Part shown: one piece after another, positions 39,692 to 47,443 of the stretch
How the letters are laid out: the number at the start of each line of letters is the position of its first letter
Position numbering within the stretch: the stretch's first letter is position 1
Origin: CAADGU01 sp035444285
GTDB lineage: Bacteria; Chloroflexota; Anaerolineae; Promineifilales; Promineifilaceae
DNA length: 64,000 nucleotides
Direction: 5' to 3'
Assembly (NCBI GenBank): GCA_035444285.1
Contig: DAOMOK010000005.1
Coordinates: 186,001-250,000 of the forward strand
The notes under the pieces: model-generated
The model's input: only the letters and a program-made list of their open reading frames with translations
Database searches by the model: none
Told to the model about the DNA's origin: nothing
Position numbers and translations under genes: made by a program

Positions 39692-41320
39692 GTGAAAGTA
39701 TTCACTGTCTCTGAGATGGTTGCCGCCGAAAAAGCGGCGGATGTGGCGGGTGTGTCCTATGCCCAAATGATGGAAAGCGCGGGGCAGGCAGTGGCGGAGG
39801 CTATCATGGCTCGCTATCCCATCGCCGGGATGCGGGTGCTGGTGTTGGTTGGGCCGGGCAATAATGGCGGCGATGGGCTGGTGTGCGGCCGTTACCTGGC
39901 GCAGGCAGGCGCGGACGTGGCCTTTTACCTGAGCAAAGCACGCGACGCGGCGACGGATGTGAACTTCGCCCAAATTCAGCAAATGGGGCTGTTTACCGTC
40001 GAAGCTGGTTTTGACCAGCGTTTCCGCGTGTTGCGCACCCGGCTGTCGGTGTCTGACCTGGTGGTGGATGCGCTGTTAGGCACGGGTGTCACCCGCCCCA
40101 TTGGCGGCGAACTGGCGAAATTGATGCGCCAGTTTGCTGCCGGAATCGAAGAACGCCGCACCACCTTCCATGCGCAAACGCGCTCACGTCTCGTCACCCT
40201 CTCACCTCCTCACCTGCTCACCCCCTCCCCCTCATCTGCTCATCCTTTCATCATCGTGGCTGTGGATTGCCCAAGTGGGCTGAATTGTGATACGGGGGAG
40301 TTGGATACGCTGGCTGTACCTGTTGATCTGACGGTGACATTTGCCGGGCCGAAACGGGGGCATTTTATCTTTCCGGGGGCGGCGGCGTGTGGCGAACTGG
40401 TGGTAGCGGATATTGGCATATCGGCCGATTTGCTGCCGGTTGAACAAGTGACAGTGGAGGTGATGACGGCCGTACTTGCCCATTCCCTCCTGCCACCGCG
40501 TCCCAAAGACGGCCACAAGGGGACGTTTGGCAAAGTGCTAATCGCCGCTGGCTGTGACCAGTATCGTGGCGCACCCGTTTTGGCGGCGAAAGGGGCTTTC
40601 CGCGCCGGGGCGGGGCTGGTGGCGCTGGCGACGCCGGATGTGGTGCGGCAAACGGCCGTTGTCGCTCTGCCCGAAGCTACCTATCCCCTGGTGGCGGCGG
40701 AACGGGCGCTGACCGCTCAGGATGCGGCCGCGTTGCTGCCAACGTTGTCGTCATACGACGCGCTGCTGGTTGGGCCAGGGTTGGGGGATACGGCCGTGGA
40801 CTTTCTAGCCACACTGCTAACCGCTCCCCCATTACCGCCACTGATTGTGGACGCTGATGGCCTGAACGGGCTGGCGCAGTTGCCAGACTGGCCGCGTCTG
40901 CTGCCGCCGGAAACGGTTCTTACACCGCACCCGGCGGAAATGGCGCGGCTGATGGGTATTCCCCTGGCCGACTTGCTGGCGCAGGATCGGGTAGCAGTGG
41001 CGCAAACGCAGGCGCAGGCGTGGGGGCACATTGTCTTGTTGAAAGGGGCGTATACGGTGGTGGCGGGGACCGACGGCCGTGTCACCATCCTGCCTTTTGC
41101 CAACCCGGCGCTGGCGGTGGGCGGCAGCGGCGACGTGTTGAGCGGGATCATCGTGGCGTTGTTGGGGCAGGGAGTACGGCCGTGTGAAGCGGCTATCCTG
41201 GGTGGTTATCTGCACGGCGCAGCCGGCGCACTATATCCCGGTGATACCGGTCTGCTCGCCGGCGAACTGGCCGACCTGGTGCCGCAGGCAATGCAGTTGT
41301 TGAAGAAGCGTATACGGTAA
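39692..41320 (+). CDS. nnr: Bifunctional NAD(P)HX epimerase / ADP-dependent NAD(P)HX dehydratase
   Basis: 542 residues from a GTG with a GGAGGAAAA ribosome-binding site. The N-terminal half is the YjeF_N epimerase: VLVLVGPGNNGGDGLVCGRYL and DLVVDALLGTG. The C-terminal half is the ribokinase-like dehydratase: KGTFGKVLIAAG, VLTPHPAEMARL, HIVLLKGAYTVVAG and NPALAVGGSGDVLSG. Together they repair hydrated NADH and NADPH in the cytoplasm. A serine/proline-rich insertion TLSPPHLLTPSPSSAHPF around residue 170 is made of CTCACCTCCTCACCTGCTCA-like repeats and separates family blocks. It is not in an obvious operon and is preceded by a family C hairpin. Confidence 0.92.
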   Translation: MKVFTVSEMVAAEKAADVAGVSYAQMMESAGQAVAEAIMARYPIAGMRVLVLVGPGNNGGDGLVCGRYLAQAGADVAFYLSKARDAATDVNFAQIQQMGLFTVEAGFDQRFRVLRTRLSVSDLVVDALLGTGVTRPIGGELAKLMRQFAAGIEERRTTFHAQTRSRLVTLSPPHLLTPSPSSAHPFIIVAVDCPSGLNCDTGELDTLAVPVDLTVTFAGPKRGHFIFPGAAACGELVVADIGISADLLPVEQVTVEVMTAVLAHSLLPPRPKDGHKGTFGKVLIAAGCDQYRGAPVLAAKGAFRAGAGLVALATPDVVRQTAVVALPEATYPLVAAERALTAQDAAALLPTLSSYDALLVGPGLGDTAVDFLATLLTAPPLPPLIVDADGLNGLAQLPDWPRLLPPETVLTPHPAEMARLMGIPLADLLAQDRVAVAQTQAQAWGHIVLLKGAYTVVAGTDGRVTILPFANPALAVGGSGDVLSGIIVALLGQGVRPCEAAILGGYLHGAAGALYPGDTGLLAGELADLVPQAMQLLKKRIR

Positions 41321-41594
41321 TCGGTGGGCGCAGGGTGAGAAATAGCAGGCATACTCCTTGATGGGAGGGTGAATTGGAGATCAACTTTCGACTGGTAAAT
41401 CAGGTAGCCATTGTTTAAGTACCAGCTTTTGATAGGTATTCATTTCAGCGACCACAGCCCGCCATTGTTGTGTATATTGTCTGGATAAATTCCTGTCATT
41501 TTCCGCTGGATAGTGTAAATTACTTTCTGTAAAAATTAGATAGCCGTTAGGCCATCGGGTATCCTAGAGAGCTGTAAAACCATTTAGGAGAAAA

Positions 41595-41684
41595 ATGATG
41601 ACCTACCACACAAATTGTATCTTACCAATGCCCCATATCGCGGGACCCACATACCCCAAAGCAGAAACAAGTTGTTGTTTCTGA
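41595..41684 (+). CDS. Short candidate ORF, 29 codons, Cys-rich end (doubtful)
   Basis: ATGATG follows TAGGAG at a spacing of about 5 nt. The peptide begins MMTYHTNCILPMPHIAG and ends ETSCCF before TGA. After this TGA the frame stays open for another 49 codons (to 41832), with two ACGGCCGT octamers inside. It may be a real peptide, a gene remnant interrupted by a stop, or chance. It has no recognisable family and no hydrophobic segment. Confidence 0.3.
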   Translation: MMTYHTNCILPMPHIAGPTYPKAETSCCF

Positions 41685-41805
41685 GGAAAGTTGGGTACGG
41701 CCGTGACCTTACCTGGCAACGGCCGTGCTCCCCTCCCCGCTCCAACTCAATCCCCAACACCGTCTGATAAACAGCGACAGTACGGCCGTATGGCCGAACT
41801 GTCGC

Positions 41806-41835
41806 TTGATTGCCTTGCCGATGAACTCTTATAAT
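41806..41835 (+). promoter_or_regulatory. Sigma-70-like promoter for the PAS protein
   Basis: -35 TTGATT at 41806-41811, spacer 18 nt, -10 TATAAT at 41830-41835. Predicted start is near 41842, about 100 nt before the PAS gene. Confidence 0.6.
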
Positions 41836-41945
41836 ACGGGGCGACGGCCTTATTTTTGACGCAGGTGGTGTATTTTTCTTTCGCCTCTTCCTCTTCGCTC
41901 CTTTGTACCCTTGCGTCAAAATCACAGAAAAAAGGAGAAATGGCC

Positions 41946-42347
41946 ATGTTCCCCAAAGAAATTGAAGTGATTCTGGCGCGACACCTGGCAAGCTGCCTGG
42001 CAATGCCTATTTTTATTGTGGATGAAAATGGCAACCTGGTCTTTTATAACGAACCGGCAGAATTGATTTTGGGACGGCGGTTTGAAGAAGCGGGGGAAGT
42101 GCGAATTGACGAGTGGACGGGAATTTTGGCGTTGACGGATGAAAATGGGAATGAATTGCCCTATGAGCAACGGCCAATAGTCTATGCCCTGCATGAACGT
42201 CGCCCTACCTTCCGCCATGTCTGGCTTACCCCCTTTGACCATGTGCCTCGCCTGATCGCCATTACCACTTTTCCCCTGATCGGTCAGGCGGATCGTTTTC
42301 TGGGGGCTATGGCGATATTTTGGGAAGTGGAGGCGGGGAAGAAGTAA
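41946..42347 (+). CDS. Single-domain PAS protein
   Basis: 133 residues from ATG 41946, 8 nt after AAAGGAG; an ATG two codons upstream is also possible. The sequence fits one PAS fold: LASCLAMPIFIVDENGNLVFYNEPAELILGRRFEE, then DENGNELPYEQRPIVYALHERRP and RLIAITTFPLIGQADRFLGAMAIFWEV. There is no output domain, so it would be a small sensor or adaptor that binds a ligand or cofactor and interacts with another protein. The stop TAA lies at the beginning of a family E hairpin repeat. The preceding region has a good promoter, so it is probably monocistronic. Confidence 0.8.
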   Translation: MFPKEIEVILARHLASCLAMPIFIVDENGNLVFYNEPAELILGRRFEEAGEVRIDEWTGILALTDENGNELPYEQRPIVYALHERRPTFRHVWLTPFDHVPRLIAITTFPLIGQADRFLGAMAIFWEVEAGKK

Positions 42348-42420
42348 GCGGTGAGCGGTGCGCGGTAAGCAGTGAGTAGTACCGCTTACTGCTTACCCCT
42401 CACTGCTCACCCCTCACTGT
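42345..42420. repeat. Hairpin repeat, family E
   Basis: GTAAGCGGTGAGCGGTGCGC, GTAAGCAGTGAG in one arm; ACCGCTTACTGCTTACC, CACTGCTCACC in the other. It contains the stop of the PAS gene and ends just before the GAGGAG ribosome-binding site of the next gene. Confidence 0.85.
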
Positions 42421-42436
42421 ACCTGAGGAGACTACT

Positions 42437-43288
42437 ATGCATGTCAAACTATGGGGCACACGCGGTTCACTGGCTACGCCGGACCCGGAAATGGCGCGGT
42501 ATGGGGGGAATACCTCTTGCGTGGAAGTGTGCGGTAAAGAGGGGACGGTGTTGGTATTGGATGCGGGGACGGGCATACGGCCGTTAGGCAACACCCTCAG
42601 TCACATCTCCCCCCGCCTCAATATCCTGCTCACCCACCTGCACATGGATCACATTCTGGGGCTGGGCTTTTTTGCGCCTATTTTTAACCCGCAGATGGAA
42701 ATTCATATCTGGGGGCCGGCCAGCACCACCCTGAACCTGCTTTCACGTATCACCCGCTACCTGTCGCCGCCCCTCTTTCCCATTCGCGTTAACGAACTAC
42801 CCAGCCGCATTACCCTGCATGAAGTGCCTTGCCCGGCTTTTGACATTGGCGAGTTCCATATTCAAACCATGCTCGTCTCCCACCCAGGCCCCACGGTCGG
42901 TTATCGCATTACCGAAAACTACCCCCATGGCCCAACACTCACCTATTTGCCTGACCATGAACCGGCATTGGGCGCAAAAAACTTCCCGGTAGCGCCGATG
43001 TGGACATCCGGCTACTCCCTGGCGGCCGGGGCCGACCTGCTCATTCACGACACCCAATATACCCACGACATGTATACGGCGCGTCACATTGGTTGGGGGC
43101 ACTCTTCCCTGACCGATGCGTTCAAGTTTGCCGCCTTAGCGGAAGTAAAGGAGCTGGTAACGTTTCATTACGACCCGGCGCATAACGATGCTACCGTTGA
43201 TCGCATGATTGCCACGGCGTTAGCCGAAGCCACCCCTATTGTTCCGGTAACGCCAGGCCGTGAAGGGGCCGTTTTTTCATTGGTCTAA
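42437..43288 (+). CDS. MBL-fold metallo-hydrolase
   Basis: 283 residues with a GAGGAG ribosome-binding site. MHVKLWGTRGSLATPDPEMARYGGNTSC is the start of a well-known subgroup of metallo-beta-lactamase-fold hydrolases. The zinc motif is THLHMDHILGLGFF, followed by VSHPGPTVGYRI, LLIHDTQYT and TFHYDPAHND as further metal ligands. Related enzymes hydrolyse cyclic nucleotides, phosphonates or phosphodiesters. It is cytoplasmic with no signal. The substrate is not predictable. It is followed by a repeat and the convergent tRNA-Val unit. Confidence 0.88.
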   Translation: MHVKLWGTRGSLATPDPEMARYGGNTSCVEVCGKEGTVLVLDAGTGIRPLGNTLSHISPRLNILLTHLHMDHILGLGFFAPIFNPQMEIHIWGPASTTLNLLSRITRYLSPPLFPIRVNELPSRITLHEVPCPAFDIGEFHIQTMLVSHPGPTVGYRITENYPHGPTLTYLPDHEPALGAKNFPVAPMWTSGYSLAAGADLLIHDTQYTHDMYTARHIGWGHSSLTDAFKFAALAEVKELVTFHYDPAHNDATVDRMIATALAEATPIVPVTPGREGAVFSLV

Positions 43289-43292
43289 AAGA

Positions 43293-43350
43293 AAAGAGAT
43301 TGGGAGACTGGGAGATTAAGAGAATACTCAATCTCTCAATCTCATCTCCT
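43293..43350. repeat. Hairpin repeat, family F, between convergent units
   Basis: GAGATTGGGAGACTGGGAG in the 5' arm faces CTCAATCTCTCAATCTCATC in the 3' arm. Confidence 0.8.
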
Positions 43351-43365
43351 CTCCCTTTCCACCAA

Positions 43366-43400
43366 CAAAAAAAGAGCAACCCATTCTCTGGATTGCTCTT
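43366..43400 (-). terminator. Intrinsic terminator of tRNA-Val
   Basis: Read on the - strand, AGAGCAATCC pairs with GGGTTGCTCT around a short loop, followed by a run of seven U. It begins directly after the encoded CCA end of the tRNA. Confidence 0.85.
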
Positions 43401-43403
43401 CTG

Positions 43404-43480
<77 letters not shown>

Positions 43481-43503
43481 GCAGCATAACTTTAGCGGAC
43501 GGC

Positions 43504-43532
43504 ATTATAGCATCGTGTGTACGGTGTCGCAA
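43504..43532 (-). promoter_or_regulatory. Promoter of tRNA-Val
   Basis: On the - strand: -35 TTGCGA (43532-43527), spacer 17 nt, -10 TATAAT (43509-43504). The predicted start is about 17 nt before the mature tRNA 5' end. Confidence 0.8.
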
Positions 43533-43561
43533 CCGTATTTTCGTTCACAGAGTGTGTTGGG

Positions 43562-43567
43562 TATAAT
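43562..43567 (+). promoter_or_regulatory. Candidate -10 box TATAAT upstream of the SDR gene
   Basis: TATAAT within TTGGGTATAATGC, about 75 nt before the SDR start. The -35 region is weak. A family B hairpin follows in the predicted 5' untranslated region. Confidence 0.45.
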
Positions 43568-43587
43568 GCAAGCAGTCGAGAATACAA

Positions 43588-43620
43588 GCCCCTTAGGGTT
43601 TTCTGAAACCCTTAGGGTCT
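43588..43620. repeat. Palindromic repeat, family B (AGACC-CTAAG-GGTTT)
   Basis: CCCTTAGGGTTT and AAACCCTTAGGGTCT arms. Other copies are at 50176-50209 and 62961-62993. It has the same outline as family A but a different 5-nt core. Confidence 0.85.
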
Positions 43621-43641
43621 GAGAAGCAAAATAGGATGTGA

Positions 43642-44733
43642 ATGATGAAAGCATTTGTTACCGGTGGTTCTGGTTTTATTGGTCAACATGTGGTGCGGAA
43701 ACTGGTAGCGCGGGGATATGAAGTTCGTGCGCTGGCTCGCTCGGAACACAGCACGGCCGTCGTCCGCGACTTAGGCGCTATCCCTGTGCCAGGCGATATT
43801 ACCGATACGGTATCCATGCGCGCCGGCATGGCGGGTAGTGACCTGGTGATGCATTTGGCGGCCTGGTATCACATTGGCGCCCCAGATTGGATGGAGGCGG
43901 AAGCGATTAACGTAGGTGGCACTCGCCGGGTGCTGCAACTGGCTCAAGAGTTAGAAATCCCGCGCATCGTGTATGTCAGCACGGTAGCCGTATTTGGGGA
44001 TACCAAAGGCGAATTGGCGGATGAAACATTTTTCCAGGGTGGCCCTTTCCTGACAGAGTATGACCGCACAAAGTGGCTGGCGCATTACAAAGTAGTTATG
44101 CCCATGATTGAGGAGGGAGCGCCGATTATTATTGCCATGCCTGGCTTTGTCTATGGGCCGGACGACCCCGGCATGGGCAGCCAGATGATGCGCATGTTTT
44201 ATCGGGGTTTGCCGGTGCTGCCCGGCGCTGATACCACGCTCACCTATGTTCACGTGGAGGACGCCGCCGAAGGTATTGTGCTGGCAGCAGAAAAAGGTCG
44301 GTTGGGTGAAAGTTATATTCTGGCCGGGCCGGCTATTCCATTGGGGGAGATGGTGGATTTTTGGGCCAATTTGTTGGGGCGGCGGGCGCCGGCGCTGCGG
44401 GTGCCGGGCACGGTATTACGGCCGTTAGCCCCTCTGGCTGGCGTGGTAGCCGGTGTAGCCCCGCTGCCCGGCACCTTTAGCGAAGAAGCCACGCGGATGA
44501 TGGGCGTTACCTACATGGCCCGTTCGGACAAAGCGCGGGCGGAGTTGGGCTGGAAGACACGGCCGTTGCAAACCGGCATGTTGGAAACATTCAAATGGAT
44601 TGCCTCCACAGAACCCCCGCCTGCGCCGGCCCGTACCCGTGAAAAACAGGTGGCGGCGTTGGTGTTGTTGGGTACGGCCGTACTGCTGCTATTGTGGGTC
44701 ATGGGAAAGCGGAGAGGAACAGGGGAAGACTAA
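43642..44733 (+). CDS. NAD-dependent epimerase/dehydratase with C-terminal membrane anchor
   Basis: 363 residues from ATG 43642, 7 nt after AGGA. The Rossmann loop is MKAFVTGGSGFIGQHVVRKL. VSTVAVFGDTKG and YDRTKWLAH supply the Ser and the Y-x3-K pair (Tyr and Lys), and GFVYGPDDPG follows. The last 25 residues, QVAALVLLGTAVLLLLWVMGKRRG, form a transmembrane helix with a basic end, so the enzyme is probably bound to the inner membrane facing the cytoplasm. It is a paralogue of 38623-39621, which lacks the anchor. A lipid or polyprenyl-linked substrate is plausible but not shown. Confidence 0.86.
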   Translation: MMKAFVTGGSGFIGQHVVRKLVARGYEVRALARSEHSTAVVRDLGAIPVPGDITDTVSMRAGMAGSDLVMHLAAWYHIGAPDWMEAEAINVGGTRRVLQLAQELEIPRIVYVSTVAVFGDTKGELADETFFQGGPFLTEYDRTKWLAHYKVVMPMIEEGAPIIIAMPGFVYGPDDPGMGSQMMRMFYRGLPVLPGADTTLTYVHVEDAAEGIVLAAEKGRLGESYILAGPAIPLGEMVDFWANLLGRRAPALRVPGTVLRPLAPLAGVVAGVAPLPGTFSEEATRMMGVTYMARSDKARAELGWKTRPLQTGMLETFKWIASTEPPPAPARTREKQVAALVLLGTAVLLLLWVMGKRRGTGED

Positions 44734-44803
44734 CAAAGATAGGCTCGTGGTTAATGGCATGAGCAGGCAGACTCATTGCGAATATACCTCGATGAACAGG
44801 CAC

Positions 44804-44835
44804 GAAAAAAGCCGGTAATCAAACGATTACCGGCT
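44804..44835 (-). terminator. Intrinsic terminator on the - strand
   Basis: AGCCGGTAATC and GATTACCGGCT form an 11-bp stem with a GTTT loop, followed on the - strand by six U. It ends the transcript of the 48-codon gene at 44867-45013. On the + strand no U-run follows, so it works in one direction. Confidence 0.85.
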
Positions 44836-44866
44836 ATGGCGTTTTGTATCTGTATGGGGTATTGGT

Positions 44867-45013
44867 CTAGAAGGGGTCTTGTCGGTTGGCAAGCTGACGA
44901 CGACGTTGTGCATGTGCCAGGGCCACCGCTTTGGCCTGTTCTTGCTGCCGATGTTTGCGTACTGCCAAAATAACCATTCCCGATAACATTGTGCTTGCCA
45001 ACAAAACTATCAT
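44867..45013 (-). CDS. 48-residue single-span membrane peptide
   Basis: A complete small gene: AGAGGGG ribosome-binding site, ATG at 45013, stop TAG at 44869-44867. Residues 1-18 are hydrophobic (MIVLLASTMLSGMVILAV), the rest is basic and helical (RKHRQQEQAKAVALAHAQRR) and ends QLANRQDPF. The topology should be N-out/C-in by the positive-inside rule. It has its own promoter (45059-45087) and an intrinsic terminator, which strongly supports that it is expressed. No family is recognised. It could bind RNA or a membrane complex, or be a toxin-like peptide, but no antitoxin is visible. Confidence 0.7.
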   Translation of the reverse strand: MIVLLASTMLSGMVILAVRKHRQQEQAKAVALAHAQRRRQLANRQDPF

Positions 45014-45058
45014 GTTAATACCCCTCTTGCATTAGCTAGAAAAATATAGATGACCACT

Positions 45059-45087
45059 ACAATAATGTTTTTTCTCTAAAATTTCAA
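45059..45087 (-). promoter_or_regulatory. Promoter of the 48-residue membrane peptide gene
   Basis: On the - strand: -35 TTGAAA (45087-45082), spacer 17 nt, -10 TATTGT (45064-45059). The gene ATG is about 45 nt downstream. A short AAGTCC/GGACTT hairpin lies just upstream of the -35. Confidence 0.6.
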
Positions 45088-45254
45088 GTCCTTTTTATAG
45101 GACTTTGTTCTCTAACTCTACCTCACTTTTGGAGTGAATGGTAAGTATACACCGATTTCTAATCTACCAACCGCTGCCCAAAGGCCGTTATTCGTGATCT
45201 GAAGCCTGCCGGCCGATTTCTTGTCCCGGAATATGGGCTTCGGATGACCGTTTC

Positions 45255-45887
45255 TCACATGTGTGCTGTGCGGAAGCCGGAGAAAAAGAGACGGCCGTCC
45301 GCCATGAACAGTGCTTCCATAATTGCCCCATTGGGCATCCATACCCCGTGTATGAAGCGGTGATACCGCTTCATCGCCTCTGGCGTTGCTGTTGTTATGC
45401 CCGTCAGCGCCGACCATAACAATGCCCGCAAAAACAGGCCATGGCTAAACACAGCCACAAATTCAGCCGACTGTTCCTGCAAGCGCGTGCGGGTCTCTTG
45501 CACTCGCGCCAACAGCGCCGCAAAGGATTCCCCGTCGCCGCCTTCTTCTTCCCAGGGGTCGTTGCGTTCCCAATAAGCCTGGGCAAATGGCCCTCGTTGG
45601 CTGCCGGTGGTGCCGCTATATCGTTCCGGATGCAAATAGGAGAATTCATATACCGGCCACGTTTCTACCGGCACATGGGGAAAGCGCATTTGGGTGGGCA
45701 CGGCCGTTTCCTTTGCCCGCACATACGAAGAAACCACAATCAAATCAGGCGTTTCGGCAAACGCCTGGGCGATCAACGCCGCCTCCTCGTGACCCCGCGG
45801 CGTCAATTCCGATTCCGCCGGATGAATTGTCGGCAAATCTGCATTAGACACACTCTCCCCATGCCGGATGAACCAAACCTTTATCAT
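45255..45887 (-). CDS. Histidine phosphatase family protein
   Basis: 210 residues. The catalytic motif is VWFIRHGESVSNADL (RHG), with TPRGHEEAALIAQAF, then SYVRAKETAVPTQ as the second Arg, a Glu-rich middle and VFSHGLFLRALL as the second His. This is the phosphoglycerate mutase/phosphatase superfamily; the enzyme forms a phosphohistidine and acts on small phosphates or phosphoproteins. It sits at the far end of the leftward block behind HicAB, 44 nt from hicB. Specificity is unknown. Confidence 0.88.
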   Translation of the reverse strand: MIKVWFIRHGESVSNADLPTIHPAESELTPRGHEEAALIAQAFAETPDLIVVSSYVRAKETAVPTQMRFPHVPVETWPVYEFSYLHPERYSGTTGSQRGPFAQAYWERNDPWEEEGGDGESFAALLARVQETRTRLQEQSAEFVAVFSHGLFLRALLWSALTGITTATPEAMKRYHRFIHGVWMPNGAIMEALFMADGRLFFSGFRTAHM

Positions 45888-45931
45888 AGATTGCCCAGAA
45901 ACTAGATTATTCCCATATAACCCCTATCCAT

Positions 45932-46144
45932 TTAAGCGAAAATGAGGCGACGACCTTTTGGTTCAGGAATCGGGTCATTAAACTCTTGAGCCGTTTCCAA
46001 CCATAAATCAATGGCATCTTTGGCGTTCATAACGGCCGTTTCTGGGAGATCCCCATGAGCCATACAGCCAGACAGCTCAGGTACTTCAGCTATAAAAACC
46101 TGATCCTCATCACTCCAATAAACGATAATTTCATACTTATGCAT
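45932..46144 (-). CDS. hicB: HicB-family antitoxin
   Basis: 70 residues. The core YEIIVYWSDEDQVFIAEVPELSGCMAHGDLPETAVMNAKDAIDLWLE is the HicB RNase H-like half, including the PELSGC segment. The C-terminal DNA-binding helix found in long HicB proteins is missing, so this is the short type. The start overlaps hicA by 8 nt, as usual for these pairs, with toxin first. It should neutralise HicA and may help repress the operon. Confidence 0.88.
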   Translation of the reverse strand: MHKYEIIVYWSDEDQVFIAEVPELSGCMAHGDLPETAVMNAKDAIDLWLETAQEFNDPIPEPKGRRLIFA

Positions 46145-46400
46145 CTCTATCGCTTTCTCCCAATCTATACTTGATGATAATCGCTCTTACCTGGCGAACC
46201 TGATAGGGTTTTGCATGGTTGCCATCCTGCTGTAAATTGATCTTTTCTTCCACGCCATCCCGCCTAAACATATGGTGACTTCCACGAATACGTTCTTTAA
46301 AGCCTAAATGATGTAGCAATTGGCGAAGCTCGTGAAAGGATATATTCGCATCAGACGTTCCCTGCAGAATCTTGAGTAACAGTTTATCATGTTTGCTCAT
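46137..46400 (-). CDS. hicA: HicA-family mRNA interferase toxin
   Basis: 87 residues. The N-terminal half is an extra helix (HDKLLLKILQGTSDANISF), followed by the double-stranded-RNA-binding-like fold: LLHHLGFKERIRGSHHMFRRDGV, in which the GSHH His is catalytic, and the conserved late QVRQVRAIIIKY. It cleaves mRNA when not bound by HicB. It lies 31 nt behind the transporter permease gene. The pair is slightly A/T-richer than its surroundings, which suits a mobile module. Confidence 0.88.
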   Translation of the reverse strand: MSKHDKLLLKILQGTSDANISFHELRQLLHHLGFKERIRGSHHMFRRDGVEEKINLQQDGNHAKPYQVRQVRAIIIKYRLGESDRDA

Positions 46401-46431
46401 TTAGTCATTCCCCCAACCCCACAATACGTGG

Positions 46432-47397
46432 CTATAAACCTCGCTCCCCACGAATGTAAGGTACGCCCAGCGCCGCCGGCGCGCCCAGCCGGTTACGAAT
46501 GGCCGCCCGCGAGCCGATCACAAGCGCCAGAATCGTCAGGATGTACGGCGTCATCTGCAAAAAGAAGCCAAAATTGGAATTGATGTAGAGCGGGTTGGTA
46601 AAACCAAGCAAAATGGCCGGGCCTTGCAAATCCAGAATCGCCCGGCGCAGCGCCCCAAACAAATACGCCCCCAACGCCGCCCGCAGTGGGTCCCACTGCG
46701 CAAAAATGACCAGACCAATGGCAATCCATCCCTGCCCTGACGTCGTTTGCGTGCTGTACCAACCCGGTGAAACAGACAGGCTAATAGTAGCCCCCGCCAA
46801 TCCTGCCAGGCAACCGCCCACAAAAACATAAAAATAGCGCAGCCGGTACACATTCACCCCCATCGTGTCGGCTGCTTCCGGTTTTTCGCCGATGGCCCGC
46901 AGATGCATTCCCGGGCGGGTGCGGTAAATGTAATACCAGGCCGCCGGGATGAGCAGATAACCCACGTACACCAACAAACTGTGGTCAACAAAAAAAATAG
47001 GCCCAATAACCGGGATTTGGGATAGCAACGGCAGGTCAAATGAAGGCACTAAAGGCGGCGTCTTGCCGGTCAGCCCTTCGCCCAGCACCAATGCCAGCCC
47101 GGTACCCAGGAAGGTAAGTGATAGGCCGCTGACCACCTGGTCCGCCTGCAAATGGATTGTTACCAGCCCATGCGCCAGACTCAAAACGCCACCGGCGATC
47201 ATGGCCGCCGCCAGCCCCAGCCAGACATTGTTCGTGGCCAGGGAAGTGCTGAAACCGGCCATCGCCCCCAACAGCATCATACCTTCCACCCCCAGATTCA
47301 AAATGCCAGATCGTTCGGCATAGATTTCACCAATGGCGGCAAAGAGCAAGATGGTGCCCGTGGCCAACCCGGCGTGCAGAATGATGGTGAAGTTCAT
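46432..47397 (-). CDS. BPD_transp_2 permease of a nucleoside-type ABC importer
   Basis: 321 residues with about nine transmembrane segments. The motif region ERSGILNLGVEGMMLLGAM is diagnostic for NupQ/YufQ-type permeases and the sugar RbsC relatives. The paired permease is at 47436-48557. It should form one half of the channel that takes up a nucleoside or purine ligand delivered by the BMP lipoprotein. The gene ends 32 nt before hicA. A family C hairpin separates it from the upstream permease. Confidence 0.9.
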   Translation of the reverse strand: MNFTIILHAGLATGTILLFAAIGEIYAERSGILNLGVEGMMLLGAMAGFSTSLATNNVWLGLAAAMIAGGVLSLAHGLVTIHLQADQVVSGLSLTFLGTGLALVLGEGLTGKTPPLVPSFDLPLLSQIPVIGPIFFVDHSLLVYVGYLLIPAAWYYIYRTRPGMHLRAIGEKPEAADTMGVNVYRLRYFYVFVGGCLAGLAGATISLSVSPGWYSTQTTSGQGWIAIGLVIFAQWDPLRAALGAYLFGALRRAILDLQGPAILLGFTNPLYINSNFGFFLQMTPYILTILALVIGSRAAIRNRLGAPAALGVPYIRGERGL

Positions 47398-47410
47398 GTT
47401 GATCTCCAGG

Positions 47411-47443
47411 GTTGTAATAGGCGATAAATCGCCTATTACAAAC
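47411..47443. repeat. Hairpin repeat, family C, supplying a stop codon
   Basis: GTTTGTAATAGGCGAT and ATCGCCTATTACAAAC arms. The TAA stop of the upstream permease, and its last two codons, are read from this element. Confidence 0.88.

Larger units (their letters stand above)
41321..41945. other. 625-bp region with little recognisable coding content
   Basis: It is more A/T-rich than the neighbouring genes. It holds a short candidate ORF at 41595-41684 and a good promoter at 41806-41835 for the PAS protein. The rest, 41321-41590, shows no gene or structure that I can support. A 139-codon open frame on the - strand is unconvincing. Confidence 0.6.

Noticed and set aside
41584..42003. 139-codon frame on the - strand
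   Set aside because: It runs over the PAS gene promoter and start, has no ribosome-binding site and no protein-like pattern.
44804..44835. The hairpin as a terminator for the + strand SDR gene
   Set aside because: No U-run follows on the + strand; the six U are on the - strand side.
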